The position numbers were made by a program, and so were the translations under genes. A DNA stretch of 5,328 bases from an uncultured Eubacteriales bacterium (lineage in GTDB: Bacteria > Bacillota > Clostridia > Christensenellales > Aristaeellaceae). Positions within the stretch are counted from its first letter, which is position 1; each line of letters starts with the position of its first letter. Positions 1 through 4,788 of the stretch are shown here, piece after piece. The stretch lies in NCBI GenBank assembly GCA_900553905.1, contig USFL01000126.1, forward strand, positions 1 to 5,328, in the 5' to 3' direction. Below the pieces are notes generated by a model. It did not search any database. It had not been told where the DNA came from and was given only the letters and a program-made list of their open reading frames with translations.

Positions 1-266
1 CGCGCCGGTATTGCCGCCTTGTGATGGAGCAGGGCGGCATTCCCTTTGCGCCGCACCTGCTGTTCACGCAGTTTCTGGACGATGCGATACCCAAGGAGCG
101 CGAACGCGGCCTGCGAATGGGAACGCAGATGCTGGGGCTGTGTGACGAGCTGTGGGCGTTCGGCGAGCCGTCCGAGGGGATGCGCATGGAGATCGAACAG
201 GCCGGGCGGCTGGGAATCCCTGTGCGCCGTCTGTACGTAGCGGGAGGCGCGGCAAATGAGCGATAA
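1..266 (+). CDS. DUF4406 / nucleoside deoxyribosyltransferase-like protein, 5' partial
   Basis: The frame is open from base 3 with no stop (it begins R-R-Y-C-R-L-V-M-E-Q-G-G), so the gene starts upstream of the window and the GTG/ATG at 21-26 are internal. The visible 88 residues hold the family hallmarks: G-G-I-P-F-A-P-H-L-L-F early on, a C-D-E-L-W-x-F-G strand, and S-E-G-M-R-x-E-I followed by A-x-x-L-G-I-P-V. In nucleoside 2-deoxyribosyltransferase-like folds (DUF4406 and relatives) the S-x-G-M-x-x-E-I part belongs to the nucleotide-binding/active-site region. Such proteins are common in phages and integrative elements of Clostridia, but their substrate is unknown; a role in nucleotide or NAD-type metabolism is only inferred. 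The 3' end overlaps the next gene by 11 bases, so the two are translationally linked. The family call is from recognition of the sequence pattern. Confidence 0.82.
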   Translation, partial: RRYCRLVMEQGGIPFAPHLLFTQFLDDAIPKERERGLRMGTQMLGLCDELWAFGEPSEGMRMEIEQAGRLGIPVRRLYVAGGAANER

Positions 267-480
267 GTGTTTTGCGCTGCGGGCGAGGGGCGTGTGCGGC
301 GCGTTGAGCGGAAACTGTCCCGGTTTCGCAGCCTGCGCATTCTACAAACCGAAGCGCCGGCAGGAAGCGGACCAGCGCCATGCAAACGAGCGACTCAGAC
401 GGCTGCCGCCGGAGACACAGCAGCGCATTGCAGAGAAGTACTTCAGCGGCGAGATGCCGTGGAGAGGAGAATGCGAATGA
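256..480 (+). CDS. Small cysteine-rich phage/ICE-type protein (74 aa), function unknown
   Basis: The ATG lies inside the end of the upstream gene and the stop overlaps the next start (ATGA at 477-480), so the gene is locked into a three-gene operon. The protein has four cysteines in its N-terminal half (C5, C14, C21, C27), spaced as if to bind a metal, in a stretch reading K-C-F-A-L then C-G-A-L then C-P-G-F-A-A-C-A-F-Y-K. A charged helix follows, and the end is W-R-G-E-C-E. I recognise this as a type of small protein often found just upstream of DUF1492 regulators in Clostridia phages, but I know no function or gene name. Zinc binding is an inference from the cysteine spacing. It has no membrane segment or signal peptide. 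Confidence 0.82.
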   Translation: MSDKCFALRARGVCGALSGNCPGFAACAFYKPKRRQEADQRHANERLRRLPPETQQRIAEKYFSGEMPWRGECE

Positions 481-899
481 CGGCAAGAGAATATCTGTCC
501 CAGGCATTTCACATCGACCAGCGAATCAACAGCAAGCTGTCGCAGGTGATGCGTCTGCGGGAAACCGCGACGAACTGCACGGCGACGCTGTCGGACATGC
601 CTCGGCCGGATTCGCCGAACAAGCAGCGGATGGCAGACACCATCTGCAAGATCGTGGATCTGGAGCGGGAGATCAACGAGGACATCGACCGGCTGGTGGA
701 CTTGAAAGCCGAGGCCCGACGGGTGATCAACGCCGTTTCCGACCCGGACCAGCAGTTGATTCTGGAACTGCGGTATCTGTGCTATAAGCCGTGGAATGAG
801 ATCATGACTGAACTCGGCTACAGCGAGCCGACGATTTATCGGCTGCACGGTGAAGCTCTGAAAAAAATCTGTGTGCCGGTGAAAAATGATAGCTTTTGA
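477..899 (+). CDS. DUF1492-family phage regulator (sigma-70-like HTH protein)
   Basis: This 140-aa protein matches the DUF1492 pattern: an N-terminal M-T-A-x-E-Y-L-S-Q-A-x-x-x-D-Q-R-I-N-S-K-L start, a helical middle with I-V-D-L-E-R-E-I-N-x-D-I-D-R-L-V-D-L-K (residues about 59-77), and a C-terminal helix-turn-helix like sigma region 4 (about 93-132, with L-E-L-R-Y, W-N-E-I-M-x-E-L-G-Y-S and I-Y-R-L-H-G-E-A-L). Proteins of this kind sit ahead of phage late/packaging genes and are thought to activate transcription. The frame stays open upstream to about 267, but that part overlaps the Cys-rich gene. I chose ATG 477 over ATG 471 because AGGAG at 465-469 is 7 bases from 477 and only 1 base from 471. 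Its start overlaps the previous stop by 4 bases (ATGA). It is the last gene before a terminator. Confidence 0.88.
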   Translation: MTAREYLSQAFHIDQRINSKLSQVMRLRETATNCTATLSDMPRPDSPNKQRMADTICKIVDLEREINEDIDRLVDLKAEARRVINAVSDPDQQLILELRYLCYKPWNEIMTELGYSEPTIYRLHGEALKKICVPVKNDSF

Positions 900-904
900 T
901 ATGG

Positions 905-931
905 TTTGAGAGTTGCGGCCTGTGCTATAAT
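905..931 (+). promoter_or_regulatory. Extended -10 promoter (TGCTATAAT), weak -35
   Basis: TATAAT at 926-931 is a perfect -10 box and is preceded by TG at 923-924, giving an extended -10 element. The best -35 is poor (TTTGAG at 905-910 with a 15-base gap, or TTGAGA at 906-911 with 14), which is typical of extended -10 promoters or of an activator-dependent promoter. Transcription would begin near 938, right after the DUF1492 gene and only about 20 bases before the terminator stem at 957. Confidence 0.5.
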
Positions 932-956
932 TACACTCGTCGGAAAAGGACAATGT

Positions 957-996
957 ACCGCCCTTCGGAGCCTACCAACGCTCCGGGGCGGTTTTT
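957..996 (+). terminator. Rho-independent terminator after the DUF1492 gene
   Basis: Lower stem ACCGCCC (957-963) pairs with GGGCGGT (986-992). Upper stem CGGAGC (966-971) pairs with GCTCCG (980-985) around an 8-base loop, with a TT bulge at 964-965. A T-run (992-996) follows. The 13 paired positions plus T-run make this a convincing terminator for the 1-899 genes. Because a promoter lies just upstream, it may also end a transcript of about 60 nt or act as an attenuator. Confidence 0.75.
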
Positions 997-1055
997 CGTT
1001 CCGCGGCGGGCGCGGCATCTGCTGTGTCTGATGAGAAAGAATATCCGGAAATCGC

Positions 1056-1085
1056 TTGACTTTTCATCGGTTCAGAGCGTAAATG
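1056..1085 (+). promoter_or_regulatory. Putative promoter of the 1116-3112 operon
   Basis: TTGACT (1056-1061) is one base from the -35 consensus and is followed 18 bases later by a weak -10, TAAATG (1080-1085). It lies after the terminator and about 30 bases ahead of the first gene of the operon, where a promoter is expected. The -10 is poor, so the call is tentative. Confidence 0.42.
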
Positions 1086-1115
1086 TCACTACCCAAAGCG
1101 AATGGAGGAATCGAC

Positions 1116-2030
1116 ATGACACTGCAAACGACCCCCGCGGACCGCAGGGAAATGGTCCAGGCGATTTCGGAGCGACTGAACAGCCCGGCGGTTTACCTGC
1201 GCGCCCCGACCTACGCCTATAGAATCGGCGGCCTGACGGTTGAGCGCGACGGGAGCATCGACAGCGACGACGAGGCGCTGCTGGAAACGCTCAGGCCGAT
1301 GCTGATTGAGCGGGGCTGGCTGACGGACGCGGCTGCGGCGGATTCAGAAGCAGCCGCCGATCAGGAGAGCGGCGAAGGAGCCGTCGTGAATGCCGGATCA
1401 GAAGCAACTGCGGCAGATTATGCGTCGGCCGCGAAAGACTCCGAAAGCACGGATATGGAGCTCAGCTTCCCGGTGGAGGACTGGACGGTTCCGCAGCTGA
1501 ACAACCTCCTGCGTACCCTGTACAGCAACCAGTACATCCTGCGCAGGATGATGCGGGGCGACGCCCTGTACATCGAACGGCTGCTGGTGGAGCGGCTGGA
1601 CGAAACGCCCGCAGAGACCCTCGCCGATTTCGAAGCGATGCTGGCCGACGGTCTGGCGACGGGCATGCTCAGAGGCTGTCGCGTTCAGGACGGCAGGTTC
1701 ACCCTCGAGACGGTGCTGGACGAGCACGACCCCACCCGCTGGCAGGTGCATGCGACGCTCCTGAACGCGATGCTGAAGCACGCGAAAGCCGCAAAGCGCG
1801 TGTTCCTCAAGGCGGACGCGAATCCCGAGAACGAGAAGTACCGTGCCAACAGCCTGCTGACGCGGCTGGGGCTCGGCGGCCCGGAGCACAAAGAGCTGCG
1901 GCGCGTGCTCATGGCCCACCTCAACGGTTACGCCGCATTCAAAAGCGCCGCTGACATGCAGGCGCACCGGGAGAAGTACGCCCAGCTACGCCGTGAGCGC
2001 CGGACGGCAGAAGAAGGTGCGCAGACATGA
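1116..2030 (+). CDS. 'Virulence protein'-type accessory protein (304 aa), function unknown
   Basis: The start ATG 1116 has GGAGGA at 1104-1109, 6 bases upstream; the in-frame upstream ATG at 1083 lies over the promoter region and has no such site. The N-terminal domain (about 1-70) carries R-A-P-T-Y-A-Y-R-I-G-G-L-T-V-E-R-D-G. An Ala/Glu/Ser-rich low-complexity linker (about 71-115) follows. The C-terminal domain (about 116-304) includes L-N-N-L-L-R-T-L-Y-S, W-Q-V-H-A-T-L-L-N, E-N-E-K-Y, L-T-R-L-G-L-G-G and a basic tail with H-R-E-K-Y-A-Q-L-R-R-E-R-R. I recognise this architecture from Clostridia integrative elements and phages, where it is often labelled 'virulence protein' with no proven role. 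No catalytic motif is visible. The stop overlaps the next start (ATGA at 2027-2030), showing an operon. Confidence 0.86.
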   Translation: MTLQTTPADRREMVQAISERLNSPAVYLRAPTYAYRIGGLTVERDGSIDSDDEALLETLRPMLIERGWLTDAAAADSEAAADQESGEGAVVNAGSEATAADYASAAKDSESTDMELSFPVEDWTVPQLNNLLRTLYSNQYILRRMMRGDALYIERLLVERLDETPAETLADFEAMLADGLATGMLRGCRVQDGRFTLETVLDEHDPTRWQVHATLLNAMLKHAKAAKRVFLKADANPENEKYRANSLLTRLGLGGPEHKELRRVLMAHLNGYAAFKSAADMQAHREKYAQLRRERRTAEEGAQT

Positions 2031-2365
2031 GCGCGTGGATGGACTGGATTCGGGATGTCGCGCTGAACCGCATCGACACGGTGGAGCGGGATTTGAGAGC
2101 GCATCCCGAGCGCAGCCCCCTGTTTGACAGGGCAGTGCGCGATCTGCACGCGGCACTGGATGAAACCGAGGCACACCCCAATGTTGAACTGACAGCGCGC
2201 GACGAGCTGTGGATGAGCTACACCGCCGCGCTGGCGCTGGAGATGTATCTGGCCGGGGCGCGGGACGGTGGGCGCGTGCATCACGCCTTCGTCACCGGTG
2301 AACTGCCGGGCAGGGAGATTCAGGAGCGGAAAGGAGAGAAGTGGGATGACGCAACCGACGTCTGA
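2027..2365 (+). CDS. Hypothetical protein (112 aa), mostly helical
   Basis: I do not recognise this gene with confidence. It starts in a 4-base ATGA overlap with the upstream gene and ends 20 bases inside the DUF4314 gene, so it is translated within the operon. The predicted product is soluble and largely alpha-helical. It opens with M-S-A-W-M-D-W-I-R-D-V-A-L-N-R and has an amphipathic stretch R-D-L-H-A-A-L-D-E-T-E-A-H. A helix follows with R-D-E-L-W-M-S and L-A-L-E-M-Y-L-A-G-A-R-D-G-G-R-V. The A-x-x-G-x-R-D-G-x-R ending resembles small helical proteins of Clostridia mobile elements (DUF6809-like), but that link is weak. The reading frame is supported by its overlaps and by codon use like its neighbours. 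Confidence 0.78.
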   Translation: MSAWMDWIRDVALNRIDTVERDLRAHPERSPLFDRAVRDLHAALDETEAHPNVELTARDELWMSYTAALALEMYLAGARDGGRVHHAFVTGELPGREIQERKGEKWDDATDV

Positions 2366-2597
2366 AAAGCTGGCATGGATGCGGGAACACTATCGCCCCG
2401 GCATGCGGGTGAAGCTGATCCACATGAACGACCCCTATCGGCCCGATTTGAAAGAGGGCGCGATGGGAACCGTGATCGCCGTGGACGACGTCGGAACGAT
2501 TCACATCGCGTGGGACTGCGGTTCCTCGCTGGGCGTGGTGTATGGAGAGGACTTTTGCACGGTGATGTACTCGGAAGGGAGAGGTGAAATGCGATGA
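2346..2597 (+). CDS. DUF4314 domain protein (83 aa)
   Basis: ATG 2346 is preceded by AGGAG at 2332-2336, 9 bases away, and this start gives a protein that begins directly ahead of the domain; the earlier in-frame ATG at 2268 lies inside the upstream gene. The DUF4314 pattern is clear: G-M-R-V-K-L-I-H-M-N-D-P-Y (about 19-31), G-A-M-G-T-V-I-A-V-D-D-V-G-T-I-H-I-A-W-D (38-57) and G-S-S-L-G-V-V-Y-G (59-67). This is a small beta-barrel (SH3-like) domain common in Firmicute phages and conjugative elements; its ligand is unknown. The gene overlaps the upstream gene by 20 bases and the downstream start by 4 (ATGA). It contains a near-copy of the polar word (2445-2455), encoding D-L-K. Confidence 0.86.
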   Translation: MTQPTSEKLAWMREHYRPGMRVKLIHMNDPYRPDLKEGAMGTVIAVDDVGTIHIAWDCGSSLGVVYGEDFCTVMYSEGRGEMR

Positions 2598-3112
2598 CGG
2601 AACGCGCGGAGCGCAGGCTGCTGGATTTGAAAGCCCGACAGGAAGCGGGCGAGCACATGATGTGTCCCCGCTGCGGGAGGGACGCCATGAAGGCGCCGGT
2701 TCATACAAACGCGCTGAGCCGCACGGCGGACGTGTATGTCTGCGACGCCTGCGGAACGGCGGAGGCGATGCTGGCGTTCATGAAGCAGGACTATCCCCTC
2801 CACCTCTGGGCGGCGTTTCAGCCCGTCCGGCCGCCCGCCGATTTCAAAGAGCACTCGGCGCGCGCGGTCATGGATACGGTGCTGCGCACACAGAGCGACG
2901 AACTGCGGCGGCTCTACCAGCTCTGCCGGGACGATCCGGGCAACGCCGAGTGGTACAGGCTTGAGGCATTTGAAAGCTGCCCCGGCCTGATTGAGCTGTG
3001 GCCGCAGCCGTTTCAGGCCAAGTATCAGGCGGCGGACGGCGCGGTGCTCATCCGATTCAGGAACGGCCCGGACGGCGGCATTCAGATGGCGGCGGACGTG
3101 ACGGACAAATAG
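2594..3112 (+). CDS. Zinc-ribbon protein of mobile elements (172 aa), function unknown
   Basis: The start overlaps the DUF4314 stop in an ATGA junction, and GGAGAGG at 2578-2584 is a plausible ribosome site. A helix (about 1-20) leads to a zinc ribbon formed by C24-P-R-C27 and C50-D-A-C53, with H-T-N-A-L-S-R-T-A-D-V-Y-V between the two pairs, then G-T-A-E-A-M-L-A-F-M. I know this H-T-N-A-L-S-R stretch from proteins in Clostridia integrative elements, but no function is established. A second part (about 100-172) with L-Y-Q-L-C-R-D-D-P-G-N-A-E-W-Y and aromatic/beta segments looks like a separate domain, so this could be a fusion of two small proteins. It is the last gene of the operon; a terminator follows 18 bases after the stop. 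It contains one exact and one near copy of the polar word. Confidence 0.85.
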   Translation: MTERAERRLLDLKARQEAGEHMMCPRCGRDAMKAPVHTNALSRTADVYVCDACGTAEAMLAFMKQDYPLHLWAAFQPVRPPADFKEHSARAVMDTVLRTQSDELRRLYQLCRDDPGNAEWYRLEAFESCPGLIELWPQPFQAKYQAADGAVLIRFRNGPDGGIQMAADVTDK

Positions 3113-3129
3113 CGCAATATGATTTGCGA

Positions 3130-3159
3130 GCATCAGGCAAAACGCCTGGTGCTTTTCTT
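3130..3159 (+). terminator. Rho-independent terminator of the + strand operon
   Basis: GCATCAGGC (3130-3138) pairs with GCCTGGTGC (3144-3152) over 9 pairs with one G-T wobble, around a 5-base AAAAC loop. TTTTCTT follows at once. It sits 18 bases after the zinc-ribbon gene stop and works only in the + direction, since no T-run flanks the other side. Confidence 0.78.
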
Positions 3160-3175
3160 GTCGGCGTTTGCCCGT

Positions 3176-3207
3176 GTCGCGGCCACGTTGCCGTCACACG
3201 CCGCGAC
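3176..3207. repeat. Inverted repeat in the gene-free spacer
   Basis: GTCGCGGC (3176-3183) and GCCGCGAC (3200-3207) are perfect 8-base inverted copies 16 bases apart. They lie in the spacer 3113-3333 between the converging operons, which holds no gene I can support. In GC-rich DNA such a repeat may be chance. Confidence 0.35.
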
Positions 3208-3287
3208 TGCCGTCCCACGCGAATCGCTGCCCGCCCCGATTCCAAAGCCCGACACGCGCCCGCGTGCGGCGAATTCCGCGCAACGAG

Positions 3288-3307
3288 AAAAACCGCCCGC
3301 AGGCGGT
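3288..3307 (-). terminator. Rho-independent terminator of the - strand operon
   Basis: Read on the - strand: ACCGCC, loop TGCG, GGCGGT, then a T-run (AAAAA at 3288-3292 on +). It lies about 27 bases past the stop of the 48-aa gene, where the leftward transcript should end. Its stem and T-run resemble the + strand terminator at 957-996. Confidence 0.75.
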
Positions 3308-3333
3308 AATTCTGATTTGTGAGCGCCACCCGG

Positions 3334-3480
3334 TCAGTAGACCCTGTGCTCGGGCAGCTCGATTTCGGGAGCCTCCGTCGATTCGATGTCTTCGTCTATG
3401 ACGACCACCTCCGTGTCGGGGTCGTCACTGTAGACCTCGGATATCAGACCTCGCCAGACTTTGATTATGATCGTGTGCAT
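3334..3480 (-). CDS. Small acidic protein (48 aa), function unknown
   Basis: Reading down the - strand from ATG at 3480 gives a 48-residue protein ending in TGA at 3334-3336. AAAGGAGG (3488-3495) lies 7 bases ahead of the start, a near-perfect ribosome site, which is the main reason to accept such a short gene. The sequence begins M-H-T-I-I-I-K-V-W-R-G-L-I-S-E-V-Y-S-D-D and continues with V-V-V-I-D-E-D-I-E. This pattern of a short beta hairpin (G-x-I-x-x-V-Y-S-x-D-P) followed by V-x-V-I-D-x-D is one I associate with small proteins of Clostridia phages and conjugative elements; no function is known. The product is strongly acidic. It lies 19 bases after the amidotransferase stop and is the last gene before the leftward terminator. 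Confidence 0.76.
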   Translation of the reverse strand: MHTIIIKVWRGLISEVYSDDPDTEVVVIDEDIESTEAPEIELPEHRVY

Positions 3481-3499
3481 GATGATGCCTCCTTTGATT

Positions 3500-4102
3500 T
3501 CAAAGCGTGGGTTTACGCAGGAAGAGCGCGCGGTAGCTCGCGTTGCTGAAAAGCAGCCCGCGTTCGTGGATGAACTCGCCCACCGTGGCGATGTAGCCGC
3601 CGCCGTCCATGATGGCGAATTTGGATTGCGCCAGTTGGTAGATGGTGTTGAGCTTGCGCCGGTCGCGCAGGTCGGCGCGGGTGTGCAGGATTTGGGAGAG
3701 GTAGTCGGCGACGAAGATGGCAGTGTCGCTGTAGCGTTTGTTGTTCGGGTCGCTGGTCAGGCGGATGATTCCGTTGTGTGCTACGCCGATGCGGCAGCTC
3801 TGGTCGAGCCTGCGCAGGCGGCCCGGCTGATTTGAAAGCGGGAACGGATGGGTCATCTCGGGATTCACGCCTGCCTGCGTACTGATGCGAAAGTGGTACA
3901 CCACGCTGTCGGCGGCGGTGAAGTGTTCCTGGCGGACGGCGCGCAGGTACTCGTCCGGATTCATGAACCCCTTGTGGATGATGACCCTGCCGCCGCGGGC
4001 GAACATGTACCCCGCGCCGTGGGGGTTGTGGTGGAACATGGTTCGGATGGTGGATTCGTCCGGCTGGCAAATGCCGGATTTGGAAACGCAGATGATGCAC
4101 AT
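3500..4102 (-). CDS. Class II glutamine amidotransferase-like (Ntn hydrolase) protein
   Basis: The protein starts M-C-I-I-C, which puts a cysteine at position 2; in class II amidotransferases this becomes the N-terminal nucleophile once Met is removed. An open frame runs further upstream, but AGGAGG (4111-4116) 8 bases before ATG 4102 and the need for Cys2 fix the start. Other family motifs match: H-N-P-H-G-A-G-Y-M-F (25-34), H-F-R-I-S-T (70-75, like R-W-A-T-H in GlmS), A-H-N-G-I-I (108-113, oxyanion Asn/Gly) and S-D-T (125-127). The end G-L-L-F-S-N-A-S-Y-R is typical of the stand-alone phage/ICE form. At 200 aa there is only the glutaminase domain and no synthase partner domain. The family hydrolyses glutamine or related amide bonds; here it probably works on a peptide or gamma-glutamyl substrate linked to the nearby amidoligase (inference). 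It is cytoplasmic. Confidence 0.92.
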   Translation of the reverse strand: MCIICVSKSGICQPDESTIRTMFHHNPHGAGYMFARGGRVIIHKGFMNPDEYLRAVRQEHFTAADSVVYHFRISTQAGVNPEMTHPFPLSNQPGRLRRLDQSCRIGVAHNGIIRLTSDPNNKRYSDTAIFVADYLSQILHTRADLRDRRKLNTIYQLAQSKFAIMDGGGYIATVGEFIHERGLLFSNASYRALFLRKPTL

Positions 4103-4126
4103 GATGGTATCCTCCTTTGTGTGCCG

Positions 4127-4137
4127 GATTTGAAAGC
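4127..4137 (+). repeat. Exact polar word copy in the amidotransferase leader
   Basis: GATTTGAAAGC on +. In the - strand transcript it reads GCTTTCAAATC and ends 10 bases before AGGAGG (4111-4116), so it lies in the untranslated leader of the amidotransferase gene. Confidence 0.7.
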
Positions 4138-4152
4138 TCCGGGCGTGTTGGT

Positions 4153-4182
4153 ATTCATCACTCTGTGGGGCGGGAAAGTCAA
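4153..4182 (-). promoter_or_regulatory. Putative internal promoter for the amidotransferase gene
   Basis: On the - strand TTGACT (4182-4177) is followed 18 bases later by ATGAAT (4158-4153), a weak -10. It lies in the 157-base gap between the 77-aa gene stop and the amidotransferase start, the only sizeable gap inside that part of the block. The -35 hexamer and spacing equal those of the + strand site at 1056-1085, which adds some weight. Confidence 0.4.
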
Positions 4183-4259
4183 GGGGATGTGTGTCTCTCT
4201 GGCGCTGAATCTGGGAATGGTTGGAGACTGTGTGAAGCTGATCTCTGAGCAGGGTGGAT

Positions 4260-4493
4260 TCAGAAGCTGTACCGCTCGCCAAGGGTTAGCCGGGCGAGGC
4301 TGCGCTCGGTATCTTCCTCCCAGTTGTGTTCGGCCAGCTCGATTTCGGAGTACAGGTCGGCGCTGTCGGGCTCGGCGAAGAGCCGGAAGGCGTTCCAGGC
4401 GTCCGCAAGGCTGATGTGCTCCTGTTCCTCATAGGGGAAACCTGAATCGGAACCGCGATGTGTGAAACGGATGATGTAGGTGATGCCGGGCAT
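4260..4493 (-). CDS. Small acidic protein (77 aa), function unknown
   Basis: ATG 4493 has AAGGAGGT (4501-4508) 7 bases upstream, a strong ribosome site. The protein reads M-P-G-I-T-Y-I-I-R-F-T-H-R-G, then I-S-L-A-D-A-W-N-A-F-R-L-F-A-E-P-D-S-A-D-L-Y, then I-E-L-A-E-H-N-W-E-E-D. It is acidic, soluble, and looks like an alpha/beta single domain with an N-terminal strand and a central helix. I think related proteins occur in gut Clostridia mobile elements (A-W-x-x-F-R-L-F-A-E-P-D-S-A-D-x-Y looks conserved), but I know no name or function. It shares the string E-I-E-L-x-E-H with the 48-aa protein, too short to prove common origin. A 44-base gap with a polar word copy separates it from the 68-aa gene upstream. 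Confidence 0.76.
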   Translation of the reverse strand: MPGITYIIRFTHRGSDSGFPYEEQEHISLADAWNAFRLFAEPDSADLYSEIELAEHNWEEDTERSLARLTLGERYSF

Positions 4494-4511
4494 GGGATGT
4501 ACCTCCTTCTT

Positions 4512-4522
4512 GATTTGAAAGC
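4512..4522 (+). repeat. Exact polar word copy in the leader of the 77-aa gene
   Basis: GATTTGAAAGC on +. On the - strand it reads GCTTTCAAATC and runs almost straight into AAGGAGGT (4508-4501), three bases apart, between the stop of the 68-aa gene and the start of the 77-aa gene. Confidence 0.72.
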
Positions 4523-4537
4523 TGTGTCACCGGAGGC

Positions 4538-4744
4538 TTACTCGTCTTCGGAGCCATCCTCGTAGTCCTCTTCGAAATCCGTCCAGGTGATGCCGCCGTA
4601 GGTGTACCCGCCGTCGTGTCTGAGGTAGACCTGTGCGTCCTCGTCGAACTCCCGCAGGGCGTCGATCAGCTCGCCGACGGTCATGGTGTGCCGGATCTGG
4701 TCGGGGGCGTAGCCCGTGCGATTGGCATTGATGTACAGTTTCAT
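4538..4744 (-). CDS. Small acidic mobile-element protein (68 aa), function unknown
   Basis: ATG 4744 follows AAGGAGGAGG (4762-4753) at an 8-base distance. The protein begins M-K-L-Y-I-N-A-N-R-T-G-Y-A-P-D-Q-I, has T-M-T-V-G-E-L-I-D-A-L-R-E-F-D-E-D-A-Q-V-Y-L (about 20-41), then H-D-G-G-Y-T-Y-G-G-I-T, and ends in a very acidic tail (E-E-D-Y-E-D-G-S-E-D-E). I recognise the T-V-G-E-L-I-D-x-L-x-x-F-D-E-D and G-G-Y-T-Y-G-G-I parts as common to a family of small proteins in Clostridia phages and conjugative elements; its role is unknown. The acidic tail would fit a protein that contacts a basic surface or mimics DNA, but nothing in the sequence proves that. It is the first gene after the hairpin-rich spacer. 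Confidence 0.85.
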   Translation of the reverse strand: MKLYINANRTGYAPDQIRHTMTVGELIDALREFDEDAQVYLRHDGGYTYGGITWTDFEEDYEDGSEDE

Positions 4745-4762
4745 GGTGTGTGCCTCCTCCTT

Positions 4763-4773
4763 GATTTGGGAAC
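4763..4773 (+). repeat. Degenerate polar word copy in the leader of the 68-aa gene
   Basis: GATTTGGGAAC differs from the exact word at three bases, but on the - strand it abuts AAGGAGGAGG exactly as the better copies do, and the bases after it on + (TGTGT) also follow the copy at 4512. Confidence 0.5.
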
Positions 4774-4788
4774 TGTGTGGCTCCCGCG

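Noticed and set aside
267..476. Upstream extension of the DUF1492 frame to about 267
   Set aside because: It runs in another frame through the Cys-rich gene, has no ribosome site at its start, and the family normally begins M-T-A-x-E-Y-L, which fits ATG 477.
64..953. Long - strand frames opposite the DUF4406, Cys-rich and DUF1492 genes
   Set aside because: The + strand genes carry recognised family motifs and overlapping operon junctions; the - products are Arg/Pro/His-rich shadows.
1083..1115. Earlier ATG (1083) for the 304-aa gene
   Set aside because: It overlaps the likely -10 region and has no ribosome site, whereas 1116 has GGAGGA at a good distance and a family-like N-terminus.
954..1222. 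Possible leader peptide starting ATG 954
   Set aside because: The AAGGA is only 3 bases from the ATG, the coding stretch crosses the terminator and promoter, and it then runs out of frame into the 304-aa gene.
3119..3322. Short + strand reading frame in the spacer
   Set aside because: It covers both terminators and the inverted repeat, is rich in Arg/Pro/Ala as expected of GC-rich noncoding DNA, and has no ribosome site.
3848..4414. Long + strand reading frame opposite the amidotransferase and 77-aa genes
   Set aside because: It is a shadow: the - strand genes have clear motifs and ribosome sites, and the + product is low-complexity with no recognisable domain.
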